This document shows positions 7,288 through 15,600 of a stretch of 36,889 nt of DNA, in pieces (positions within the stretch are counted from its first letter, which is position 1; the number at the start of each line of letters is the position of its first letter). The stretch comes from an uncultured Verrucomicrobiota bacterium (GTDB lineage Bacteria; Verrucomicrobiota; Kiritimatiellia; RFP12; UBA3636). The DNA lies in NCBI GenBank assembly GCA_946534105.1, contig CAMNCG010000012.1, positions 1 through 36,889 on the forward strand, read 5' to 3'. The notes under the pieces are model-generated. The model did not search any database. It saw only the letters and a program-made list of their open reading frames with translations, and was not told the origin of the DNA. Position numbers and translations under genes: made by a program.

Positions 7288-10200
7288 TCATGCCCTGCCG
7301 CCGGGGACGGGCGGCATGGCCAGTCCGAACGGGACGAGCGACCGGCGCGGGGCTTCGGCGGTGCAGTCCATTTCGGCGTTTCCGGTCCAGGACGGGCGCG
7401 CGAGTCCGCCGGGCAGGTAGAACGGTCCGAGCTGGTTGCGGCGGGAGCCGTAGACCGTGATTTCGAATTCATCCGTCCCGTCGCGGCGGAGCGCGTCTCC
7501 ATCGAAGATGGCCTCGTACGGCGGGGCGAAGAGGAAGGCTTCGCGGCCGCCGTTCGCGCGGACGCTGATCGCGGTTCCCTCCCAGGGCCCTGGCGAAACG
7601 CGCACCGGGCCGCGCGGGGGCACGACGGCGCGGAAGCGATACGTGACGTTGCCTCCGAAGTTCGGGAGCCCCTGCGTGGCGAGGTCGCCGCGGCGAAGCG
7701 TCGCGCGAAGCGGCGTGGCCGTGCCGGCGTCGGCGCAGTCTCCGCCCTGCACCGCGAAGGCGCCGAGGAGAAACGCGGCTTCCAGTCCGGGGTGTCCGGT
7801 TCCGAACGACGGGCACTCCATGGCGATTTCGTTTTCGCCGGCGCGGATCGTGCGCGGCGGAAGGGGGAGCTTCTTCAGGCACGGGTCGATCCACCAGCCC
7901 GCCGCGGGCTTTGCCGCGACCGGCACGCCGTTCAGCGTGACGCGCCAGAGATCCGGGCGTTCCATCGCGAACTCGTGGCAGGAGGTCGCGACGCCGGGCT
8001 TGACGCGGAACCGGAAGCGCAGGACGAGCGGCGCGACGGTCTTTTTCTCCGGCGCGTGACCGGTCTCGGCCCACGGACCCCGGCCGCGCGCCGCGGCTTC
8101 GAGGGCCCATGGCTGGACCGGATGGCCGTTTCGCGGCGAGAGCCCGAGGGCGAGGCGCGCCTCGCGGTCGATGTCGAGCACATGCGCGAGCGGATGATCC
8201 TTGCCGAGGAAGGTCCACTCCGCCATGTCGAGCACGATCGCGTTCGGCTCGTCGATCGAGTAGGAAAGTCCGGTGTGGGGAATCCGGACCGGGTGCGCCG
8301 GAAATTCGGGCTCGGGCGGGGGTTCCTCCGCGGCGGGTTCCGCGGTGGCGGGGCGCACGAGAAACAGGCGCGAGCCGAGGCGTCCGAGAGGGCAGGGAAT
8401 CGCGGCGAATCCTCCGTCGCGAACGAAGGGCGTCCGCCTGATTTTCCCGGTCAGAAGATCGACTTCGGAGACGGAGACGTTTTCGGCGGCGGGCACGCGG
8501 AGGACGGCGCGGGGGCATTCGGCGGCGCGGTCGCGCACCGCCGGGGCGCCGCCCATCGATTCCGCGACCGAGCGCGGTGGCGGGGTCGAGACGTTGCAGA
8601 CGAAGTACACCGTGCCGTCGGGGCGGGAGCGTTCGTGGACGAGCGCGGTGCCGCACTCTTCGCCGTCCTCCGCGAGGGAAAGTCGGCGCGCGAAGGGCGA
8701 GAGCGCGGCGTCGAGTTCGGCCGGATCGGAAGGCGCGGCGCGGAAATCGCGCCTCCAGGCTTCCGCGGCGTCGCCGGAGGGGGCGGCGTCGACGCGGGCC
8801 GGGGCCGCGCCCTGGACGAAGACCGCCCCTCCGGCGCGCGCGAAGGCGCGCAGGATCGAAAGGGTGGAGGAGCGGATCGTCTCCAGTCCGGCGGGGACGA
8901 GCACCGCGCGGTACGCGGCCTTGCCGATGGCGAGCGAGGCGCCGCCGCGAGAGGAGACGCGGCCGAGGCGCGAAAGGAGATCCTCGTCCCCGAAGTCGAA
9001 ATCGAGGTGCCGGCCGAGAAGATCCGAGCAGAGGGCGACGAAAGCGTCGTCGCGGGCCGAAAGCTCCGGCTGGAGGCTCCATCCGACGCGGAGGCCCCAG
9101 ACGCTTTCGACCGGATGGAGCACCAGCAGGTCGCGCTCTTCGCGGCCCTGACCGGCGAGCTCGCCGGCGCGGGCGAAGTAGTCCTCCACTTCCTTGTACT
9201 TCCGGAACCACGGGGACTGGCGGGAGATGCTTGCCGGGTAGTCGCGCTTCACGCGGCCGGGCATGGAGTACCACGCGAGGTGGTGCACGCGGTGGTTGAT
9301 TCCGAGCGCGAGCAGCCAGTCGCCGAGGGCCTTGTGGCCTTCGAGCGGAAAGTCCCACCCCGTGCATCCGTAGGTTTCGCAGAGGCGGAACGCGCGGCCG
9401 CACTGGCGCGCGGCCGAGGCGCACTGCTTGGCGGTGAGGACCGGTAGCCAGTGCTCGGTGAGCAGGTCGATGCCCGGAGCCTGCATCTTCTCGTAGAAGC
9501 GCATCGCGGAACCGACGCGGTCGGTCTGGCGGCGCGGGGTGTCCTCGTCGAGCACGTGGCCGGTGAAGAGAACGTCGTGGCGGGCGCACCAGCGGCCGAT
9601 CGTCCCGGCGAAGGCTTCGTCGAACAGGGTCGTCACGCACTCGCGGAAATCGTACCGCGCCTTGGACCACGCCTCGCCGCCGACGGCGGAGAAAAGTTCC
9701 GGAAGACGGTCGGCGATCTCGTAGCCGAAGCGTTTTCGGAAAACGTCCGGAAGGTCCGCGGTCCAGGGCACGGGATCGGGCAGGTTCGGCTCGTCGGTGA
9801 AAAAGCCCGGAATCGCGCCCGTGACGGAGACTTCGGGCCCGAGTTCGCGGGCGTACGCCTCGTGGGTGACGCGCACGAACTCGCGCACCGCCTCGCGGCC
9901 GAGGACGTCGAGGTACGCGCCGCCGTTGAAGCGCGGCTGGCCGTCCGCGACGCGGACGCGGTAGCGCACGAGGCGCTCGCCGGGACGGAGGTGCGCCCGC
10001 GGGCCGGAGACCCTGCGGTACGATTGGATGCGGGGCGGGGGCGAGGAGGCGACGCTCGCGAGGCGCTCGCCGCGCGGGGCGGGGGCGCCGGATGCCGGGC
10101 CGGCGCCCGGCGCCGGGGTTTCGGCGAACCACGCGATGGCGTTCACGCCTCCGCCCTCGCCGCGCCGCGCTTCGGCGGGCTCCAGCTCCTCGCGGACGAC

Positions 10201-10578
10201 GGCGCGGTTGCGGAATGCCGGCGAGGCGGTCACGAGGCCGCCCGCGGCGCCGCTCGGCCAGCGGTCCTCGTCGTACGCCCAGGCCCGCATGCCGCGCCTC
10301 CGCGCCTCGTCGGCGCAGGAGCGGACGCAGTCGAACCATTCGCGCCCGAGGTATTCGGTGGCAAGTCCTTCGCGGGGATGCATGAAGAACCCGCCGAAGC
10401 CCATTTCGCGGAAGACGCGGATCTGGCGACGCAGTTCGGCGGGCGACAGCTTCGCGTTCCACGACCAGAAGGGAAGGCCGCGGAAGTCGGGTCCCGGATC
10501 GGCGAGGGAGGCGAGGGACTCGCGGAGGAGCGCGTCGGGGCGCGAGACGGAGAGAAGAGGGGCTTTTTCTTTTTTCAT
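7288..10578 (-). CDS. large glycoside hydrolase, GH106 (alpha-L-rhamnosidase)-like
   Basis: 1096 residues. The ATG at 10578 overlaps the upstream gene's stop (ATGA) and is preferred to the longer open frame. There is no signal peptide. The N-terminal half is a TIM-barrel-like catalytic region: PFWSWNAKLSPAELRRQI (residues 36-53), GFGGFFMHPREGLATEYLG (60-78), WAYDEDRWPSGAAGG (100-114), GFFTDEPN (258-265), EDTPRR (345-350) and LCETYGCTGWDF (399-410). Glu263 and Glu401 are candidate catalytic acids. A glutamine-amidotransferase-like segment follows (~500-640), and beta-sandwich modules at the C-terminus include NFGGNVTYRF. This motif set resembles GH106 and its unclassified relatives; rhamnosidase activity is a guess. 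As a cytoplasmic enzyme it would act on imported oligosaccharides. Confidence 0.7.
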   Translation of the reverse strand: MKKEKAPLLSVSRPDALLRESLASLADPGPDFRGLPFWSWNAKLSPAELRRQIRVFREMGFGGFFMHPREGLATEYLGREWFDCVRSCADEARRRGMRAWAYDEDRWPSGAAGGLVTASPAFRNRAVVREELEPAEARRGEGGGVNAIAWFAETPAPGAGPASGAPAPRGERLASVASSPPPRIQSYRRVSGPRAHLRPGERLVRYRVRVADGQPRFNGGAYLDVLGREAVREFVRVTHEAYARELGPEVSVTGAIPGFFTDEPNLPDPVPWTADLPDVFRKRFGYEIADRLPELFSAVGGEAWSKARYDFRECVTTLFDEAFAGTIGRWCARHDVLFTGHVLDEDTPRRQTDRVGSAMRFYEKMQAPGIDLLTEHWLPVLTAKQCASAARQCGRAFRLCETYGCTGWDFPLEGHKALGDWLLALGINHRVHHLAWYSMPGRVKRDYPASISRQSPWFRKYKEVEDYFARAGELAGQGREERDLLVLHPVESVWGLRVGWSLQPELSARDDAFVALCSDLLGRHLDFDFGDEDLLSRLGRVSSRGGASLAIGKAAYRAVLVPAGLETIRSSTLSILRAFARAGGAVFVQGAAPARVDAAPSGDAAEAWRRDFRAAPSDPAELDAALSPFARRLSLAEDGEECGTALVHERSRPDGTVYFVCNVSTPPPRSVAESMGGAPAVRDRAAECPRAVLRVPAAENVSVSEVDLLTGKIRRTPFVRDGGFAAIPCPLGRLGSRLFLVRPATAEPAAEEPPPEPEFPAHPVRIPHTGLSYSIDEPNAIVLDMAEWTFLGKDHPLAHVLDIDREARLALGLSPRNGHPVQPWALEAAARGRGPWAETGHAPEKKTVAPLVLRFRFRVKPGVATSCHEFAMERPDLWRVTLNGVPVAAKPAAGWWIDPCLKKLPLPPRTIRAGENEIAMECPSFGTGHPGLEAAFLLGAFAVQGGDCADAGTATPLRATLRRGDLATQGLPNFGGNVTYRFRAVVPPRGPVRVSPGPWEGTAISVRANGGREAFLFAPPYEAIFDGDALRRDGTDEFEITVYGSRRNQLGPFYLPGGLARPSWTGNAEMDCTAEAPRRSLVPFGLAMPPVPGGRA

Positions 10579-12524
10579 CGGATCAGGGCTCCGCCTTCGA
10601 AGAAGACGGGATTTTCGCCGATTTCGAGCGTGTGGCGCCCGGACTCGGACGCCATCGGGCGCACGACGCGTCCCGTGAAGTCTCGGAAGCGCATGTCGGC
10701 GGAATCGAATGCAAGTTCGCGTTTCTCGGCGGCGCCGGTTTTCCAGAGAACGCCGGCTTTCGTTCCGTCGGGGCGCGTCCATTGCGGGAAGAAGAAAGTG
10801 CGGTTTTCGGCGTGCCACTCGCCGGGCGTCTGGACGGATCCTTCGGGGCGTGCGAGGACGACATTGCGGTAGACGCCCCACGCGGGCTTCGGGGTGAAGT
10901 TCCGGTGCGTGAGCCCGAAGTGGTGCTCGCTGTACTGCGGGTCGGTTTCGCGGCCGCGGAATTCGTACCAGAAGTACTGCTCCACGCCTTCGGCGAAGGC
11001 GATCGACATGGCGCGCGCGAGGTAGCGCGCCTGCCCGTCCTCCCCGGCCGACCCCGCGGCGCCGCGGGATCCGAGACCGGAGACGATCACGGTTCCGCCG
11101 CCCGCGAGGCGCGTGAGGCTTGCGGCGGCGACCTCGCGGCCTTCGGCGTCCTTTGCGACCAGAAGCGGGACGAACTCGTCGCCCGCGTCAAGAAGCGCCG
11201 GAGTCTGGTAGCGCGCGGCGTTCTCTCCGGCCGGGTCGCCCTGGAAGCCCGCCGCCACGGCTGCGGCGGTCGGAAACGCCTTGGCGCCTTCGCGCGGCAG
11301 CGCGTCGTCCGTCCACCATGCGGACTCGGCGATGCGAAGCGCCTTTCGCATCGACGCCGTGCTTGCGCCGGACCTGTCCGCGTCGCGCACGAAAAGTCCC
11401 GGCGACGGCTCCCGGACGCCAAACCACAACGGCATGCCTCCGGCGTCGAGCAGGACGCCTCCGCTCCTCACGAACGCAAGGACCTCCGGAAAGGTGTCAA
11501 CCGGAAAGGTTTCGTCGAAGGGGTAGATCACGAGATCGACGTCCCCGGCGGCGAGGCGCTCCCGGAGGCGGGCTCCGAAACACGCCTCGCACGTGGATCC
11601 CGGCGGCAGCGCCTCCTGCAGGAGCCGGGCGTGCAGATCCGCGCTGGAGGCATCCGTCGCGGCGTAGACGGCCCGCCACGACGTCTGTTCCGGGCGCGCG
11701 GCGCGGAGCCCCGTCTTCAAAATGCCGACACTTCCCAGGCGCGCGTCGTGTGAAGGCCATCCGAGTTCGGTGATGATGACGGGCTTTTCCGCGTCGCCGT
11801 ATTCGGTCATGAGCGCGCGGAGCGCCTCCAGCTGCGCGTCGAGCGACCCTTCGGGCTGGCGCGGGTGGCAGTAGGGATGGATGTTCATGACGTCGAAGTA
11901 CTTCGCCCCGCCGAGCTCGTAAATCTTGCCGATGAAGTCCAGGGGGACGCCGGCCGTGCCGCCAAAGAGGACGCGGACGCGCGGATTCGCCCGCTTGGCG
12001 GCATCGTGCGCGACGCGGAGCGTTTCGAGGTAGCGGGCGGGATCCGGCTCGTGCTTCCAGAAGTGCCGGAGGTTTTCCTCGTTCCAGATTTCAATGTCCG
12101 GAAGGGCGTCGCCGTAATGCGCCACGACGGCTTCCACGAAGGCGCCCCAGTCGTCGAGATGCTCCCAGACGGGTTCGGCCCACGGAGGGATGTCGAAGAG
12201 GATCGGCAGGACCATGAGGCCGCAACGGGAGGCGTCGGCGACCACGGCGTCGTAGTGCGAAAAGTCGAACGGGGCGCCCGGGGCCTTCTGCATGCGCCAC
12301 CACTCGAAATCGAACCGTACGCGCCCGATGCCGGTCGCGGCGATCCACGTGCATTCCTCGGCTCGTTCCGCAGGATTCCTGACCCGGTGCAGATGCGCGC
12401 AGACGCCGTATTGCGGGCCGGCGGAGCGGGCCGGCCCGGCGCCGTCGGCCGGCGCCGGATCGGCTGCGCACGGGAATGCAACGGCGAGGGCGAGAGCGGG
12501 AAGAAGGCGGACGGGCATGTGCAT
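10575..12524 (-). CDS. exported TIM-barrel glycoside hydrolase (GH39/GH5-like, clan A) with an inserted domain
   Basis: 649 residues from the ATG at 12524 (a second ATG lies at 12518). Residues 1-21 are a signal peptide (VRLLPALALAVAFPCAA). Clan-A landmarks are IEIWNEENL with acid/base Glu149 and PVIITELGWPS with nucleophile Glu253. The barrel then appears interrupted: about residues 290-500 (including DVDLVIYPFDE and VLAFVRSGGVLLDAGG) look like a Rossmann or class-I-amidotransferase-like module. The last barrel strands reappear at GVEQYFWYEFRGRETDPQYSEHHFGLTHRNFTPKPAW. A beta-rich tail follows. There is no Shine-Dalgarno, and the -10 box lies 7 nt before the ATG. It heads the run of co-directional genes to 2793. 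The substrate is unknown; xylosidase, mannosidase or glucanase are all possible. Confidence 0.75.
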   Translation of the reverse strand: MHMPVRLLPALALAVAFPCAADPAPADGAGPARSAGPQYGVCAHLHRVRNPAERAEECTWIAATGIGRVRFDFEWWRMQKAPGAPFDFSHYDAVVADASRCGLMVLPILFDIPPWAEPVWEHLDDWGAFVEAVVAHYGDALPDIEIWNEENLRHFWKHEPDPARYLETLRVAHDAAKRANPRVRVLFGGTAGVPLDFIGKIYELGGAKYFDVMNIHPYCHPRQPEGSLDAQLEALRALMTEYGDAEKPVIITELGWPSHDARLGSVGILKTGLRAARPEQTSWRAVYAATDASSADLHARLLQEALPPGSTCEACFGARLRERLAAGDVDLVIYPFDETFPVDTFPEVLAFVRSGGVLLDAGGMPLWFGVREPSPGLFVRDADRSGASTASMRKALRIAESAWWTDDALPREGAKAFPTAAAVAAGFQGDPAGENAARYQTPALLDAGDEFVPLLVAKDAEGREVAAASLTRLAGGGTVIVSGLGSRGAAGSAGEDGQARYLARAMSIAFAEGVEQYFWYEFRGRETDPQYSEHHFGLTHRNFTPKPAWGVYRNVVLARPEGSVQTPGEWHAENRTFFFPQWTRPDGTKAGVLWKTGAAEKRELAFDSADMRFRDFTGRVVRPMASESGRHTLEIGENPVFFEGGALIR

Positions 12525-12531
12525 GACGCAG

Positions 12532-12561
12532 ATTATACCCAAATCCGGGCCTTTCCGGCAA
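12532..12561 (-). promoter_or_regulatory. strong sigma70-type promoter, probably leaderless
   Basis: On the minus strand, TTGCCG (12561-12556), an 18-nt spacer and a perfect TATAAT (12537-12532). Only 7 nt separate the -10 box from the ATG at 12524, so transcription should begin at or next to the start codon and give a leaderless mRNA. No Shine-Dalgarno precedes either ATG, which agrees with this reading. Confidence 0.7.
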
Positions 12562-12567
12562 GCGGAA

Positions 12568-12579
12568 CGAGAATTCTCG
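12568..12579. promoter_or_regulatory. 12-bp perfect palindrome upstream of the promoter
   Basis: CGAGAATTCTCG is a perfect palindrome centred about 48 bp upstream of the predicted transcription start of the 10575-12524 gene and 7 bp from its -35 box. The position suits an activator or repressor site. The XylR-type regulator at 21932-23113 is a possible binder, by context only. Confidence 0.35.
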
Positions 12580-12639
12580 ATGCAAAATGCGAAGCGGACG
12601 GGGAGCGATGAACGGGCGAGAGGCGGAAAACGTGCCGGT

Positions 12640-15600
12640 TCAAGGCTGGTTCAGGGCGTCGAGCAGAACGCGTTTGCGCGGGGTGGGGGAGGAGGCGGGA
12701 GCGAGATGGTCCTTGTCCGGGCCTTCCATGTCGACGTCCCAGCACGGCGCTTCGCGGAAGGCGTGGTAGGTCCAGTCCCAGCCGTATTCCTCGAAGAGTT
12801 CGATGCAGTCGCGCAGGTAGTTTTCCGCGCCGGGCGCCCACGCGGCGGCGCTGAATTCGCCGACGTAGATTTTGCATTTGTGGCGGCGCTGGAATTCGAC
12901 GACGGGTTCGAGCTCGCGGCGGATCGTCTCCTTGTCCCAGATCTGCTCCCCGTAGCGGCCTGGCCACGGCAGGAAGGTCCCGCCCGGGCCGGGAGGCGGG
13001 CCGAAGACGCCCTGGTGCGTGTAGACCGAGGGCTCGTACATGTGGCACTGGTAGATCACGTTGTCCATCGCGAGCGGCGAGAGGTAGCGGAAGGCCCAGG
13101 CCCGGTCCGCCAGATCGCTTTCCACGATGATCGGCGTGTCGGGGTCGATTTCGCGGACGGCCTCGGCGGCGAGGCGCTGGACGGTCCAGTAGTCGTATTG
13201 CACGGGACCGCGCTGGTGGGGTTCGTTCACGAGGTCGTAGCCGTAGATCACCGGACCGATCGTTTGCACGATCGGCACACAGCGCGTTGCAATGCGCCGC
13301 CATGTGTCGATGAAGGCATCGAGATATTTTTTCTCGTGGAACATGTTCATTTCGTAGGGGCGGCCGTTGAAGCCGCGCTTGCCGCCGGGCAGGGCGTGCA
13401 GGTCGATGCAGACCTTCATGCCCCGCGCGGCGCACCAGCCAAGGACCTGCTCCAGGTTGTCGAGGCGCGAATCGACCCAGCGCGCATATTCGGCGAGGTC
13501 CTGGTTGTCATCGACCTTGCTCCAGTTGCGCGTGATCTGGAAGCGGACGAGCGTCGCGCCCCACTGGTGCAGGGTTTCGATGTCCTCTTCGCGCGTGGCG
13601 CGGCCGGGGAGCATCGTGCCGCGCAGGGGCGGCGCCCCTGCGCGGCCGCCATGAATGGCGGCTTCGGCTACCCGACTGCCGGCGGCTTCGGCTACCGGTG
13701 GCGCTGGGGTGGCAAGCAAAGGATACCGCACGATGTAGTCCTGGTTGGTGCGGACAAAGCCGTAGTCTTCCGATTCGAGGCGGAGGGAGGAGAGGTCGAA
13801 TTCGACGCGGCCAGTGCATCCTTCGAGGCCGAGGATCAGCTCCACGCGGTTGTCCTTCGGCGCGCCGCCGAGGTCGAATTCGGTTAGTCTGATTTCTGCG
13901 ACGGCGTTCGTGAAGGATCCTCGCGGAAGTCTGGCGCCGGGCCAGCGATCGATGCCGGAGGCGCCTTCGCGGTAGTGGAACATGAACTTGACGCCATTCC
14001 ACGGATGGTCAGGCTCGGAGATGCCGGAGCCGGAGACTCCAACCCGGGCCATGATGCCGTGGCCGCCCGGGAGGAACGGCTGAGGATCGAATGCCGCCAC
14101 GCAGTGCGCGACGCGGGCGCCGGGAGGCGCGTCGTTCGGGATTTCGATGACGAGACGTTGGCCCTCGATGCGCGCTCCGGGGGGGAGGGAGAATCCCGGC
14201 GCTTCCGCGCTAGGCACAGAACAGACCGGCGTTCCCGCGCCGGGCACAGGGTAGATCGGCGCTTCCGCGCTGGGTGCAAGGCTGACCGGCCATGCAAAGG
14301 CGCGGAGGGAATTGGGGGCGAGAGCAATCTTGCGCAGAGTAGCGGTGGCCCCTCTATCCTGCGGCTCTGCGCTGGATTCGCCAAGTCCTAGCTCTGCCGC
14401 TTCCGGCGGCATCTGCAATGCCACTTCGGCGGGCGAGTCGCCGGTGTTGACCGCGTAGAGATAGTTCGTGCCGTTCCATTCCCCGCCGCGGATTTTCACG
14501 AGTTCGGTGCTTTCGGGAAGCTCTGGCAGGACGACCGGAGGGAGCGAGCGGAAGGCGGCTAGGAATGGCGCAAGCTGCGCCTCCATGCTGTAGGTCCCCA
14601 CGAGGAATCCGCCCTTGGAGAGTCCGAGCGCGTCATGGAAGCGCAGGGGGCGCGTGAAGTGCGCGAGGGCGCTGTCGCCACCGGGGTTGAGCGTCGAGAC
14701 GCGCCACTTGTGTTCCTCGAGCCAGTCGCAGGAAAGCGTGTCGCCGCGCGCGCCGATGGCGCTTTCCCAGTAGCGGTCGTGCTGGTGCGCCCACGGGCGA
14801 GAGGCTTCGCCGAGGATCGACCAGAAGTCCGGCGTGGCGTCGAGGTTCCGGACGCGGGCGACCGCTTCTTCTCGGGCCGCCGGGTCGTCGAAGCGGAAAT
14901 ATCGGTCCACGTAGCCCCAGCGGCCGTCGGCCGGGACGGAGGTCTGCATCACGACGAGGTTCGGGATCGCCGCTTCGAGCGAGGGCACGTCGAGCCCCGC
15001 ACGCCGGGCCGCATCGCGCGCGAAGCCGGGCTTGCCGAAGTCCGGGTGCTTCACGTCGGGCGGCACGAAGTCGTTGACGTAGAGCTTCGCGCCGGGGCGG
15101 GCGGCGGCGAGCTTCGCGGCGAGGCGCGCGTAGAACGCCGTCACTTGGTCGCACCGCCATCGGATCCAGGCTTCCCAACGCGCGGGATCGGACCGCAGCC
15201 ACGCGGCGTATTCCCGCCCGCGGAGCGGGTCGGCGCTTCGGTTGCAGGCGGCGGCTTGGAGAGCTTCGGCGATCGGAGCGGGGGGCTCCAGCCCCCGGTC
15301 GCGGCAGAAGGCTTCGACCGCGTAGTCGTTGTAGCCGCTCTTGTCGCTGCCCCACCAGAGGCAGCAGTGCTGCGTGAGGTGCAGGCACACGCCGCCGAAG
15401 GACGGGTGTGCGGCGCCTTCGGAGGCGAGCGTGTCGAAGATGCGCTCGATTTCCGCCTGCACCGCCGGGTGGAAGAAGTTGAAATTGGGCGGGGTGTTGT
15501 GCCAGAGCCCTGGATTGGGCTTGCCGGTGTCGTGGATGGCGATGGGCGTGGCGTGGAGCGAGCCGTCCTCAAGCGATCCGGCCGTGACGGAACCGGGCTC

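Noticed and set aside
6178-9447. 1089-residue plus-strand open frame opposite DUF1538 and the GH106-like gene
   Set aside because: Spans two real genes on the other strand and has shadow composition.
12525-12542. TTG start at 12542 for the exported glycosidase
   Set aside because: It lies upstream of and overlaps the TATAAT box, so it would not be transcribed from that promoter.
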